DNA of 64,000 nt from Bolinopsis microptera (GCF_026151205.1 NC_087084.1:7055394-7119393), one strand, 5' to 3'; shown: positions 1 through 10,852, numbered from the stretch's first letter. Notes: a model not told the origin generated them from the letters alone. Numbers and translations: made by a program.

Positions 1-479
1 GCAAAACTACAAGTTTTGCTTTAGAAACGCACTTTTTTATATATTTTACTGGCGTATCCTTTAAAATCACCTAATTCGTCCAATTTTACGCTGATTCTGG
101 TTAGGGGAAGTCTCTTATCGCGAGAAATAATTGTATCAAACTATTTGATAAAATAAGCTTTGCTAATACCAGAAATGGATCTCAGTTCGTACTTCGTAGC
201 TGAGTGAGAAGAGTGTGGGGGTTCATCTGGCCTGTGGACCACATAAAGGCTAGCTTATACATCTGAACCGAAAGTAACAGTACTTTCTTGACGAAAGTCA
301 AATACAAGAAAATACTTTCGAGAAAACCATAGTATATAGCTGACTTTGGCAGGGTAGTGTTGGTTATGTGCCTAACCTGGTGAACACAATGGATATCCTC
401 ACTGTGCGGCTAGTTAAACAAGGAATTGAAACTGTGGGGCTCCGTGCAGACCAACCTACCTGTAGCTGTGGTTAAAGCT
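1..479. other. intergenic, no gene recognised
   Basis: I see no coding region with recognisable protein signatures here. The stretch is AT-rich and precedes the first zinc-finger fragment. No RNA gene or clear repeat was identified by eye. Confidence 0.4.
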
Positions 480-608
480 CTAATATACAAAAACAATACA
501 TTCAAAATATCTTTTTTAAGGTGTGATTTCAGAGCTGCTGCATAGGGACAATCTGGACATTTGAATGGTTTCTCTCCCGAGTGAGTACTCATATTAGTGC
601 TTTTCATT
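480..608 (-). pseudogene. C2H2 zinc-finger fragment (remnant of tandem copy)
   Basis: Read on the minus strand, this encodes one finger of the same type as the genes at 5.5-10.9 kb: the linker THSGEKPFKC followed by the PDCPYAAALKSHLKK core. It then runs out of frame into non-finger sequence, so the second histidine pair is lost. It lies on the far side of a 150-base dispersed repeat from the broken copy at 744-1455. It is therefore probably the detached 3' end of that copy rather than a separate gene. Confidence 0.6.
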
Positions 609-757
609 CAAACAAGTAAAAACGAATCTTTTATGTCATGTTTCCAGGGTTTGGACTGGAATTGCCCGCTTAAAGAACTTCCATCGCGTTACATTACATA
701 ATTTTCTCAATAAATGTAATAGATTTGTAGTGTTGTAATTAGTTTAAAACTTATGTC
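609..757. repeat. dispersed repeat interrupting a zinc-finger array
   Basis: The stretch around 633-757 closely matches 59129-59250 in the same orientation, including the shared segment ttacattacataattttc and the following run up to gttgtaattagttta. It sits exactly between two pieces of a zinc-finger array, which looks like an insertion. I do not recognise the element family and see no coding capacity. Confidence 0.6.
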
Positions 758-1455
758 GTTTAAGGTGTGATTTTTTAGCTGTTGTATACGGACAATCTGA
801 ACATTTGAACGGTTTCGCTCCGGAGTGAGTTTTTAAGTGATATTGAAGAGCTCTTTTTCGTGTAGTTGAATATGAAAAATCAGGACTTTTCAACTGCTTT
901 TTACCGGCACGAATATCTTCAGGAGAATTGTGAATCTCCTGAGAAACAGTAGAATTGTCTGATTTATTACTCATCCCAGATCCTATATTATCACTGTCAT
1001 TTTGAAATTCAGCACATGATAGTGGTCTTTTTCGTTTGCTAGAATTATTAAAGTGATCATTGATATGCTTAATAAAACTGTCCCCCTCCAGAAATGTTTC
1101 CCCACAAACTGAGCAGAGAAAACCTCCAGCCTCTCCATTGAATTCACTCTGCTCAGTTTTTACTTCTGATTTAACAACATCGCATTTATTTTGAACACAA
1201 CAACCATCTTGTTGTGTAACATGACTATTTTCATGAACAGAACCTCCAGCAAACTCATGTAACAAACTGTGCTCCTCATCTTGTACTCGTAGGTCAGGCT
1301 TATAATGACGTTTATACGTTCCCTGATATATGTTCAAGGAAATACTTCTCGTAGAAAAGTTGTTCACCACATGCTGGACACAGAAAACCTCCAATTTTGC
1401 TTCTCAAATCCTCTTCTTCGGCCTTCACTTCGCTTTTAATGTGAGGACATGACAT
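744..1455 (-). pseudogene. C2H2 zinc-finger gene copy 1, frameshifted and truncated
   Basis: The start (minus strand, 1455) and N-terminal half match the three intact copies downstream: MSCPHIKSE..., a first single finger, an acidic spacer with VKSEVKTEQSE, then GGFLCSVCGETFLEGD. Relative to those copies there are about ten extra bases around 1310-1345 (an 8-base and a 2-base insertion), which shift the frame just after the first finger. The C-terminal array is reduced to one degenerate and one good finger before it meets the repeat at 609-757. The LINE at 1630-5360 lies in its 5' flank. It is very unlikely to make a full protein. Confidence 0.8.
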
Positions 1456-1718
1456 CTGAAGAGTATTCTGGATTAATTAATAAATACATTCAGGTTGAAC
1501 TGGAAATTAGTAATAATTGAGGAGTGCCGTGTATCAATCATAATTTTAGTATTATATAGTTATATGTATAATGTTTTATATGATCAGGTTTCGATGGTTG
1601 CATTATAATAAAGTTACTCGGACAATTGTTACTTACTTGGGTTACTTGGGTTGGGTTCCGAGCTAGAGTGCTACCAGGCCAAGAATGTCTTGCATCTCCA
1701 CCGCCATGTAGTAGCGTG

Positions 1719-4700
1719 TCAGAGGCACGTGCCACCGGCCCACTCCACCATTGAGTTCCTGTTCTGTCCAGTGTACCCAGGTGTTGGTGGAGTGTCAGGG
1801 AATTCATTGAGGAAAGCATCAAGAGCGGGTTTGAAAGTGGTCAAGGTCAGGAGGGACTTGATGGCGGGAGGGACCACGTTGTACAGTGCAGAGGCTCTAG
1901 AGGCAAAGGAGTTGAACCTCAGGTTATTGACACTTGTGTACTTGGAGGACCCTAGTGGTCGTATACACGTAGTTCCGTATCGTGAGGTCTCGCGGAAGTT
2001 GATGTTCATGCTGTTTGGAGCGAGATTGTTATAGATCTTCCAAACTAGGATGATAGTGTATCTCTCACGCCGCCTTTGAAGGGAGTACATAGACAGGCGA
2101 CGGAGGCGTTCCCAGTAGTTGAGATTTCCAAGACCCTGGATTTTAGCAGTGAAGGATCGTTGAACTGCTTCGAGTTTAATAATTTCGCACTGCATGTGAG
2201 GAGACCACAGAGGACAGCAGTATTCAAGATGAGATCGTACGTAGGACTTGTACAGGAGCATCATGGTCGCTACATCCCTGGAGATGAAGGTGCGTAGCAC
2301 CCAACTAGCCATGTTTCTGGCTTTGGCAGACTTCATCGCTATGTGAGTGCGCCAGTTGAGGTCTGGGTCGATATAGACACCCAGGTCCTTCACGTGGTCA
2401 GAGCCCTTAAGAGTCTCTCCAGATGGTAAGATGTAGGGCTGCTTCAAGTCCGGTAGTTTGCCGTGTTGTAGAAGCTGGAACTTTTCCTCGTTAAGCTCCA
2501 TGTTGTTAGCATCAGCCCAATTCACAACCGAGAGAAGATCTTCTTGGAGAAGGATGCGATCGATATGGGAAGATATATCTTTGTGGAGCTTCGAGTCATC
2601 TGCAAACACTTTGATCTTGCTGTGCTTGACTACGGAGAAGATGTCGTCAATGTAGATGAGGAAGAGAAGGGGACCTAGGACAGTACCCTGAGGAACCCCA
2701 CTGATGACGTCGATGATTGTGGACATGACCCCATCCACGATAACATGCTGCTTTCTGCCAGTAAGAAAGCTGGCTATCCAGTCGTAGAGCTTACCACGGA
2801 TACCAAAGGCCTGAATCTTCTTGAGGAGTATCTTGTGGTCAACCTTATCAAAGGCTTTGCTGAAGTCGAGGTAGAGCACGTCAGCATTTTTGTCGAGGTT
2901 GAGATCGCAGATTATATCCTCGATGTGATGGAGAAGCTGGGTGAGGCAGTTCTTGCCTTTTTGGAAACCGTGCTGATCAGGGTTGAACATGTTGTTGCGT
3001 TCAAGGAAGCTGACCATCTGGTTGCGCATGATGCGTTCACAGAGTTTGATGAGGTGAGAAGTCAGTGAAACCGGCCTTTAGTTAGCGGCTACAGCCTTGC
3101 TCCCCTTCTTGAAGATAGGGATGATACTCTGGGAGCGGAACATCTCAGCGATGTCCGAAGTATCAAAAGATAGCTGCCAGAGCTTGGCTATAGTGGGAGC
3201 TAGAGCGTCCTTGCATTCCCGCAAGATGAGAGCAGGGAACTTGTCTGGTCCTGGAGCGGAGAACCTCCCTGTTTCCTTGATAGCACTAAGGACGTCGTCA
3301 ACCGAGAAGGTGATGTCGGAGAGTTCTTCTGTATGCCCTTTTTCGTCAGGGGTGTTATCGGGGTTGACGTTTTCAGGGTTACTGAAGGCTTTCTGGTACT
3401 GCTTCTGGAGGATGTTGCCCATAACAGTGGGATCGCACTGCGGGTTGTTAGCATCATCGGCGAGAGGTCCAACAGGCGCCTTGAACTTAGCCGATTTCTT
3501 AGCGTAAGAGTAAAACGCCTTGGGATTGATCTTCATCTTAGCTAGCGCAGCAATTTCCTGTCGGAGCCGTTCTTGTTTGATGTCTTCCTTCATAAGAATT
3601 TCGATGTTAGCACGTTCGTTGTTGAGGTTATCGAGTTTAGTGCTGTTCCGTGGAGTTCTGACACCATGCTTTATAGCATTGATCCTGGCATTAAGGCGGC
3701 GCTTCTTACGAATAAGTTCCCTTCTGGGCTTGGGAATGGAGGATTGTGAGGACAATTGGATGTTAGTGCTGTGCGAGGGAGCGTGCTTAGAGCATATGAA
3801 CGCTACCTTGTCTTCAAACAATGTCCAAGCTGTATCCTGATCGTTGCTTGGGTCAGTGATAGAAGCCCAGTCTACTTCTAGCAGTTCTGCATTAATAGCA
3901 TCCCAGTCTGCAGAGTTTAAGTTAATGTCATCAAGGAGGCAGGAGGGGGTGAAGACTGGCCGTTCCGGAGTCTGCGAGGGGAGGAGGAGTTCAGGATTGA
4001 GGAGAGTGCAGCTCACAATGTCATGATCTGATAACTCTGTCTTGGTAACAGAGATACTATGGATCGAGTCAGAGTCGTTTGAGAAAACGAGATCTAAGAT
4101 GTTGCTCTTGCGAGTTGGCTCGAAGACCTCTTGTTGGAGCAGGCATTCTTCATTGAAGTTCAGAAGTGCTAGGGCTGATTGACGGTCTGAAAGGGAGATA
4201 CTGCATCCTGTGTCGATAGAAGAATTCGTCCAGTTGATGAAGGGTAGGTTGAAATCTCCTGTAATGTGCAGTACAGGGGTGCGTTGAATTCCGTTGATGA
4301 ACTGTTGGAGGGTAGAGAGGCATTCATCAAACTTGTCAAAAGGAGCTGAAGGGGGCCGGTAAATGCCCGCTATCACGATGTTAGCTTCTTTACTGTAGAT
4401 GGCGACGAGTTCACAGTAGGAGTTTGAGAAGGACTTAGTTTCTTCTACTGTGATGGAGTTATGGAGATAGGTAGCGGCTCCACCACAAGCTCGACTGGTA
4501 CGATCCGCTCGGTAGCAGGTATAACCTGGGATGTGAACCTCCGCATCTAAGTGATAGGACTTGAGGTGGGTTTCTGTCAAGGTGAAGAAAGGAGTGTGGA
4601 TCGGGTTGGAGCTGATAGACTCTTGGAGGGCTTTCACTTTCCATCGCTGGTTGGTGATGCCAGGATTCATTCCTTGAATGTTAAGGAGGAATGCGTTGGA

Positions 4701-4721
4701 GATCGGAAGATTACTCTTCAC
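1719..4721 (-). pseudogene. LINE ORF2: endonuclease-reverse transcriptase with one nonsense codon
   Basis: This is a single reading frame of about 1000 codons. The N-terminal part is an apurinic/apyrimidinic-type endonuclease: TETHL near residue 50, GDFNLPFINW near 155, and the catalytic SDHDIVS near 230. The C-terminal part is reverse transcriptase with LYLDFSKAFDKVDH, GVPQGTVLGPLLFLIYIDD and the FADD active-site box. A TAA at 3078-3080 stands where related elements have tyrosine (AANYRPVSL becomes AAN-stop-RPVSL), with no frame change. The frame is open at its 5' end without an ATG, beginning GTG where it overlaps the ORF1 stop; the first ATG is 17 codons in. The copy looks young but inactive. 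Confidence 0.9.
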
Positions 4722-5360
4722 AGGCGTGAGTGGCGACCTGATCGAAGGTAGTCTGGGACAGGAGGTGTTGGGTGATACTGGCGCTGCTGGGAGGAGAGGT
4801 GATGGTTTAGGGAAGCTGAAGGTTGTGGGGGATACAGCAGGTCCTGGTGCTGAAGGTTCTGGAGTACCTGTGGAGATCGTAGGAGATCGCGGAGAGAAGA
4901 CTGGATCATTGCAGCAATGTCTTTGGTCAAGTCCGCTTTCAACGAGGAGTAGTGATTCCGAAAATCCTGGCTGGGTTCAGAAACGTGGGCTTCATTGAAG
5001 CTAACTGTCCGATTACGGTTCGCCCCGGTAGTGTTGGATGAAGTTGAGGAGTTACTCTCCGTCCTTTTCCTACCTGAACTGTATCCACTGTTGTCCCTAG
5101 TCTGGGATCTTTCTCTATTCTCGTTAGATTTGGGAGGGTGGCGGTTTTGCTTGGAAGAGGATGAGGATGAGGATGATGTCTGGCGTCCTCTCTTGGCGTA
5201 CTTGAGGTTCTTCTCGTTGGTGATGGTACCCCTGATATGTACCCTCTTGCACGGTTTGTTAAGACAGATACCCTGTTTCACAGCGTTCTGGCACAGCTGT
5301 GGGTGGAAATATGTGCATCTGTCATCGGCAATGTGGCAACCCCGTTCGCCACCTCTGCCG
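4718..5360 (-). CDS. LINE ORF1 (partial), CCCH-type zinc-knuckle protein
   Basis: The minus-strand frame is open from the 5' junction of the element. It contains two cysteine/histidine clusters: C-x6-C-x4-H in GCHIADDRCTYFHP, and C-x8-C-x4-C-x3-H in LCQNAVKQGICLNKPCKRVH. These are followed by a basic, serine-rich stretch (KRGRQTSSSSSSSSKQNR) and a Pro/Gln-rich tail. That fits the nucleic-acid-binding ORF1 of CR1/L2 elements. It overlaps ORF2 by a few bases, suggesting coupled translation. The 5' end is missing, so the natural start is not in this copy. Confidence 0.75.
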
Positions 5361-5521
5361 TTGTAGAAATGGAAACTACTTGTAATTGAATTTACAGTAC
5401 AATGGAAACGTCCATCATTATTAACTATTTATTGCTACTAAAGAATCATACAAATACCTTAATCTTCAACAAAACAGAGTTATATACCATGATACAAACA
5501 GGACAATATTATGTACAAATA

Positions 5522-6838
5522 TTAGTTGCTGTATAATTCATGAATTTTCTGGTGTCTAAGTAGATTTGATTTATAAGCTGTTGCATACGAACAATCTGAA
5601 CATTTAAATGGTTTTTCTCCGGAGTGAGACATCATATGTACTTCGAGTTGGGATTTCTGAGCTGCTGTATAGAAACAATCTGAGCATTTGAACAGTTTCT
5701 CTTCGGAGAGCAAGTGAGTTCTCATATGTCTTTTTAGGTCTGATTTCTTAGCTGTTGCGTACGAACAATTTGAACATTTAAATGGTTTGTCCCCAGAGTG
5801 AGTCATCATATGATTTTTGAGGCGTGATTTCTGAACTGTAGTATACGAACAATCTGAACATTTGAATGATTTATCTCCGGAGTGAGTCTTCAGATATTCT
5901 TCGAGGGTTGATTTCAAACCTGCTGCATACGGAAAATCTGGACATTTGAATGATTTATCACCGGAGTGAGTCTTCAGATGTTCTTCGAGGGTTGATTTCA
6001 AACCTGCTGCATACGGACAATTTGAACATTTGAATGATTTTTCTCCTGAGTGAGTACTCAGAATATGTCTGTTAAGGTTTGATTTCAGACATGCTGCATA
6101 CGAACAATCTGGACATTTAAATGGTTTCTCTCCGGAGAAAGTCTTCACATGTTTTTTGAGGTTTGATTTCAGACCTGCTGCAGACGAACAATCTGAAAAT
6201 TTAAATGATTTCTCTCCGAAGTGAGTTGTTAAGTAATATTGAGGAGTTGTTTCTCGTGTAGTTGAATATGAACAATCAGGACATTTTAACTGCTTTTCAC
6301 TAGCAAGAATTTCTTCAGGAGCATTGGGAATCTCCTGAGAAACAGTAGAATTGTCTGATTTATTACTCATCCCATATCCTGTATTATCACTGTCATATTG
6401 AAATTCAGCACATAGTGGTCTTTTTCGTTTGCTAGAATTATTAAAGTGATCATTGATATGCTTAATAAAACTGTCCTCCTCCAAAAATTTTTGCCCACAA
6501 ACTGAGCAGAGAAAACCTCCAGCCTCTCCATTGAATTCACTCATCTCAGTTTTTACTTCTGATTTAACAACATCACATTTATTTTCAACAAAACAACCAT
6601 CTTGTTGTGTAACATGACCATTTTCATGAACAGAACCTCCAGCAAACTCATGTAACAAACTGTGCTCCTCATCTTGTACTCGTAGGTCAGGCTTATAATG
6701 ACGTTCCCTGATATGTTCAAGGAAATACTTCTCGTAGAAAAGTTGTTCACCACATGCTGGACACAGAAAACCTCCAGTTTTGCTTCTTAAATCCTCTTCT
6801 TCGGCCTTCACTTCGCTTTTAATGTGAGGACATGACAT
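5522..6838 (-). CDS. C2H2 zinc-finger protein, tandem copy 2 (438 aa)
   Basis: This intronless gene is probably a DNA-binding transcriptional regulator. Two isolated fingers (GGFLCPACGEQL near residue 25, GGFLCSVCGQKFL near 110) flank an acidic spacer carrying VKSEVKTE-type motifs. A basic SKRKRP stretch could act as a nuclear signal. The C-terminal array has nine units of the form FKCSxCxYxxxxKSxLxxHxxxH joined by HSGEKP/HSGDKS linkers. Three units are degenerate: one reads YSTTRETTPQYY, one has FKFSDC, and one has FKCPDFPY, where the second cysteine is phenylalanine. The ATG is shared by all copies. Array copies about 2 kb apart on the same strand show recent tandem duplication. Targets are unknown. 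Confidence 0.88.
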   Translation of the reverse strand: MSCPHIKSEVKAEEEDLRSKTGGFLCPACGEQLFYEKYFLEHIRERHYKPDLRVQDEEHSLLHEFAGGSVHENGHVTQQDGCFVENKCDVVKSEVKTEMSEFNGEAGGFLCSVCGQKFLEEDSFIKHINDHFNNSSKRKRPLCAEFQYDSDNTGYGMSNKSDNSTVSQEIPNAPEEILASEKQLKCPDCSYSTTRETTPQYYLTTHFGEKSFKFSDCSSAAGLKSNLKKHVKTFSGEKPFKCPDCSYAACLKSNLNRHILSTHSGEKSFKCSNCPYAAGLKSTLEEHLKTHSGDKSFKCPDFPYAAGLKSTLEEYLKTHSGDKSFKCSDCSYTTVQKSRLKNHMMTHSGDKPFKCSNCSYATAKKSDLKRHMRTHLLSEEKLFKCSDCFYTAAQKSQLEVHMMSHSGEKPFKCSDCSYATAYKSNLLRHQKIHELYSN

Positions 6839-7562
6839 CTGAAGAGTATTCTGGATTAATTAATAAATACATTCAGGTTGAACTGGAAATTAGTAATAAT
6901 TGAGGAGTGCCGTGTATCAATCATAATTTTAGTATTATATAGTTATATAATGTATAATGTTTTATATGATCAGGTTTCAATGGTTGCATTATAATATAGT
7001 TACTCGGACAATTGTAGAAATGGAAACTACTTGTAATTGAATTTACAGTACAATGGAAACGTCCATCATTATTAACTATTTATTGCTACTAAAGAATCAT
7101 ACAAATACCTTAATCTTCAACAAAACAGAGTTATATACCATGATACAAACAGGACAATATTATGTAAAAATATTAGTTGCCGTATACGATTCCTAATCAA
7201 TAAAAGCCGGCACATTGTTCATTGCAATACTCATTATCAATCATATAATGGTATACTACGATTGAGAAAAAAATATCGCAAAGAACCTAAACCAGCAGTA
7301 TAATTTTAAATGCAATTTTTTTTTTCTAATATTACATAATCCTCATTAGCATGTTATGTCTGGTAATTAGGAATTTGTTGTTACCGCATAAGAACAGAGT
7401 GAACGTTAAAATGTATTTTATATCAGAAAATGGTGTTCTGAATTATAAACACTCGTGGGTACAAGTCTTTTAATGTTCAAAAACACGCGATTATCGTGTG
7501 CCAGCATATACAATGTATTAAGATCATTTCAAAAACTTCTACAGTTTTTCGACCCAATGAGT
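6839..7562. repeat. duplicated spacer between zinc-finger gene copies
   Basis: This spacer is nearly the same as 8931-9649, from the shared 5' flank (attctggattaattaata) to the downstream sequence ending about 10 bases before the next gene's stop. The start of the same spacer flanks the LINE at 1456-1629 and 5361-5521. No gene is seen. It may contain the promoter, because its gene-proximal part is conserved in every copy. Confidence 0.75.
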
Positions 7563-8930
7563 TCATCCTCTATCATGAATTTTCTGGTGTCTAAGTAGAT
7601 TTGATTTATAAACTGCTGCATACGAACAATCTGAGCATTTGAACGGTTTCTCCTCGGAGAGCAAGTGAGTAATCATATGTCTTTTTAGGTCTGATTTCTT
7701 AGCTGTTGCGTACGAACAATTTGAACATTTAAATGGTTTTTCCCCAGAGTGAGTCATCATATGATATTTGAGGCGTGATTTATAAACTGCTGCATACGAA
7801 CAATCTGAACATTTAAATGGTTTTTCTTCGGAGTGAGACATCATATGTACTTTGAGTTGGGATTTCTGAGCTGCTGTATAGAAACAATCTGAGCATTTGA
7901 ACGGTTTCTCCTCGAAGAGCAAGTGAGTAATCATATGTCTTTTTAGGCCTGATTTCTTAGCTGTTGCGTACGAACAATTTGAACATTTAAATGGTTTGTC
8001 CCCAGAGTGAGTCATCATATGATATTTGAGGCGTGATTTTAGAACTGTTGTATACGAACAATCTGAACATTTGAATGATTTATCCCCGGAGTGAGTCTTC
8101 AGATATTCTTCGAGGGTTGATTTCAAACCTGCTGCATACGGAAAATCTGGACATTTGAATGATTTATCACCGGAGTGAGTCTTCAGATGTTCTTCGAGGG
8201 TTGATTTCAAACCTGCTGCATACGGACAATTTGAACATTTGAATGATTTTTCTCCTGAGTGAGTACTCAGAATATGTCTGTTAAGGTTTGATTTCAGACA
8301 TGCTGCATACGAACAATCTGGACATTTAAATGGTTTCTCTCCGGAGAAAGTCTTCACATGTTTTTTGAGGTTTGATTTTAACTGCTTTTCACTAGCAAGA
8401 ATATCTTCAGGAGAATTGGGAATCTCCTGAGAAACAGTAGAATTGTCTGATTTATTACTTATCCCATATCCTGTATTATCACTGTCATTTTGAAATTCAG
8501 CACATAGTGGTCTTTTTCGTTTGCTAGAATTATTAAAATGATCATTGATATGCTTAATAAAACTGTCCTCCTCCAAAAATTTTTGCCCACAAACTGAGCA
8601 GAGAAAACCTCCAGCCTCTCCATTGAATTCACTCATCTCAGTTTTTACTTCTGATTTAAGAACATCACATTTATTTTTAACAAAACAACCATCCTGTTCT
8701 GTAACATGAACATTTTCATGAACAGAACCTCCAGCAAACTCATGTAACAAACTGTGCTCCTCATCTTGTACTCGTAGGTCAGGCTTATAATGACGTTCCC
8801 TGATATGTTCAAGGAAATACTTCTCGTAGAAAAGTTGTTCGCCACATGCTGGACACAGAAAACCTCCAGTTTTGCTTCTTAAATCCTCTTCTTCGGCCTT
8901 CACTTCGCTTTTAATGTGAGGACATGACAT
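7563..8930 (-). CDS. C2H2 zinc-finger protein, tandem copy 3 (455 aa)
   Basis: The architecture matches copy 2: two isolated N-terminal fingers, an acidic spacer, then a C-terminal array. Here the first one and a half array units are deleted: EKQLK joins directly to SNLKKHVKTF in frame, as expected from unequal recombination between LK-containing repeats. Two extra units lie near the C-terminus (YAAVYKSRLKYHMMTH followed by YATAKKSDLKRHMITH). That leaves nine units, one carrying the same FKCPDF cysteine loss. Linkers such as HLLSEEKPFKC recur every second unit there, suggesting the array grows in two-finger blocks. It is probably a nuclear DNA-binding protein; targets are unknown. Confidence 0.88.
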   Translation of the reverse strand: MSCPHIKSEVKAEEEDLRSKTGGFLCPACGEQLFYEKYFLEHIRERHYKPDLRVQDEEHSLLHEFAGGSVHENVHVTEQDGCFVKNKCDVLKSEVKTEMSEFNGEAGGFLCSVCGQKFLEEDSFIKHINDHFNNSSKRKRPLCAEFQNDSDNTGYGISNKSDNSTVSQEIPNSPEDILASEKQLKSNLKKHVKTFSGEKPFKCPDCSYAACLKSNLNRHILSTHSGEKSFKCSNCPYAAGLKSTLEEHLKTHSGDKSFKCPDFPYAAGLKSTLEEYLKTHSGDKSFKCSDCSYTTVLKSRLKYHMMTHSGDKPFKCSNCSYATAKKSGLKRHMITHLLFEEKPFKCSDCFYTAAQKSQLKVHMMSHSEEKPFKCSDCSYAAVYKSRLKYHMMTHSGEKPFKCSNCSYATAKKSDLKRHMITHLLSEEKPFKCSDCSYAAVYKSNLLRHQKIHDRG

Positions 8931-9649
8931 CTGAAGAGTATTCTGGATTAATTAATAAATACATTCAGGTTGAACTGGAAATTAGTAATAATTGAGGAGT
9001 GCCGTGTATCAATCATAATTTTAGTATTATATAGTTATATGTATAATGTTTTATATGATCAGGTTTCAATGGTTGCATTATAATATAGTTACTCGGACAA
9101 TTGTAGAAATGGAAACTACTTGTAATTGAATTTATAGTACAATGGAAACGTCCATCATTATTAACAAAATTGCTACTAAAGAATCATACAAATACCTTAA
9201 TCTTCAACAAAACAGAGTTATATACCATGATACAAACAGGACAATATTATGTACAAATATTAGTTGCTGTATACGATTCCTAATCAATAAAAGCCGGCAC
9301 ATTGTTCATTGCAATACTCATTATCAATCATATAATGGTATACTACGATTGAGAAAAAAATATCGCAAAGAACCTAAACCAGCAGTATAATTTTAAATGC
9401 AATTTTTTGTTTCCAATATTACATAATCCTCATTAGCATGTTATGTCTGGTAATTAGGAATTTGTTGTTACCACATAAGAACAGAGTGAACGTTCAAATG
9501 TATTTTACATCAGAAAATGGTGTTCTGAATTATAAACACTCGTGGGTACAAGTCTTTTAATGTTCAAAAACACGCGATTATCGTGTGCCAGCATATACAA
9601 TGTATTAAGATCATTTCAAAAACTTCTACAGTTTTTCGACCCAATGAGT
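8931..9649. repeat. duplicated spacer between zinc-finger gene copies
   Basis: Close copy of 6839-7562 with scattered substitutions and a few small indels. A plus-strand open frame at 9142-9390 is interrupted in the sister spacer and is not supported as a gene. Confidence 0.7.
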
Positions 9650-10852
9650 TCATCTTCTATCATGAATTTTCTGGTGTCTAAGTAGATTTGATTTATAAGC
9701 TGCTGCATACGAACAATCTGAACATTTAAATGGTTTTTCTCCGGAGTGAGACATCATAATATGTACTTTGAGTAGGGATTTCCGAGCTGCTGTATAGAAA
9801 CAATCTGAGCATTTGAACGGTTTCTCCTCGGAGAGCAAGTGAGTTCTCATATGTCTTTTTAGGTCTGATTTCTTAGCTGTTGCGTACGAACAATTTGAAC
9901 ATTTAAATGGTTTGTCCCCAGAGTGAGTCATCATATGATATTTGAGGCGTGATTTCTGAACTGCTGTATACGAACAATCTGAACATTTGAATGATTTATC
10001 CCCGGACGCGGAGGGAGTCTTCAGATATTCTTCGAGGGTTGATTTCAAACCTGCTGCATACGGAAAATCTGGACATTTGAATGATTTATCACCGGAGTGA
10101 GTCTTCAGATGTTCTTCGAGGGTTGATTTCAAACCTGCTGCATACGGACAATTTGAACATTTGAATGATTTTTCTCCTGAGTGAGTACTCAGAATATGTC
10201 TGTTAAGGTTTGATTTCAGACATGCTGCATACGAACAATCTGGACATTTAAATGGTTTCTCTCCGGAGAAAGTCTTCACATGTTTTTTGAGGTTTGATTT
10301 TAACTGCTTTTCACTAGCAAGAATATCTTCAGGAGAATTGGGAATCTCCTGAGAAACAGTAGAATTGTCTGATTTATTACTTATCCCATATCCTGTATTA
10401 TCACTGTCATTTTGAAATTCAGCACATAGTGGTCTTTTTCGTTTGCTAGAATTATTAAAATGATCATTGATATGCTTAATAAAACTGTCCTCCTCCAAAA
10501 ATTTTTGCCCACAAACTGAGCAGAGAAAACCTCCAGCCTCTCCATTGAATTCACTCATCTCAGTTTTTACTTCTGATTTAAGAACATCACATTTATTTTT
10601 AACAAAACAACCATCCTGTTCTGTAACATGAACATTTTCATGAACAGAACCTCCAGCAAACTCATGTAACAAACTGTGCTCCTCATCTTGTACTCGTAGG
10701 TCAGGCTTATAATGACGTTCCCTGATATGTTCAAGGAAATACTTCTCGTAGAAAAGTTGTTCACCACATGCTGGACACAGAAAACCTCCAGTTTTGCTTC
10801 TCAAATCCTCTTCTTCGGTCTTCACTTCGGTCTTTATGTGAGAACATGACAT
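9650..10852 (-). CDS. C2H2 zinc-finger protein, tandem copy 4 (400 aa)
   Basis: This is the third intact gene of the cluster. Its N-terminus differs slightly (MSCSHIKTEVKTEEED against MSCPHIKSEVKAEEED). It shares with copy 3 the EKQLK-SNLKKH deletion junction, so both derive from one deleted ancestor. The array has seven units plus a partial first one. Oddities are the cysteine-to-phenylalanine unit (FKCPDFPY) whose final histidine is also lost in LKTPSASGDK, where extra residues entered the linker, and one added residue in KVHIMMSH, which changes the His-His spacing. It is likely a paralogous DNA-binding protein; expression is unknown. Confidence 0.88.
   Translation of the reverse strand: MSCSHIKTEVKTEEEDLRSKTGGFLCPACGEQLFYEKYFLEHIRERHYKPDLRVQDEEHSLLHEFAGGSVHENVHVTEQDGCFVKNKCDVLKSEVKTEMSEFNGEAGGFLCSVCGQKFLEEDSFIKHINDHFNNSSKRKRPLCAEFQNDSDNTGYGISNKSDNSTVSQEIPNSPEDILASEKQLKSNLKKHVKTFSGEKPFKCPDCSYAACLKSNLNRHILSTHSGEKSFKCSNCPYAAGLKSTLEEHLKTHSGDKSFKCPDFPYAAGLKSTLEEYLKTPSASGDKSFKCSDCSYTAVQKSRLKYHMMTHSGDKPFKCSNCSYATAKKSDLKRHMRTHLLSEEKPFKCSDCFYTAARKSLLKVHIMMSHSGEKPFKCSDCSYAAAYKSNLLRHQKIHDRR

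Larger units (their letters stand above)
1630..5360 (-). mobile_element. CR1/L2-like non-LTR retrotransposon, 5'-truncated, ~3.7 kb
   Basis: The minus strand encodes the end of a CCCH-finger ORF1, then an endonuclease plus reverse transcriptase ORF2, and finishes at a 3' tail made of short AACCCAAGTA-like repeats. The empty site is visible in the paralogous spacers (around 7010-7030 and 9095-9115), where cggacaattg runs directly into tagaaatgg. TTGT is found at both junctions (1626-1629 and 5361-5364) and is the likely target-site duplication. ORF1 has no start before the 5' junction, so the copy is 5'-truncated as usual for LINEs. One nonsense codon interrupts ORF2. Confidence 0.9.

Noticed and set aside
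9142..9390. 82-codon plus-strand frame in the spacer
   Set aside because: The sister spacer at 7030-7300 carries changes in the same stretch that break the frame, so it is not conserved coding sequence.
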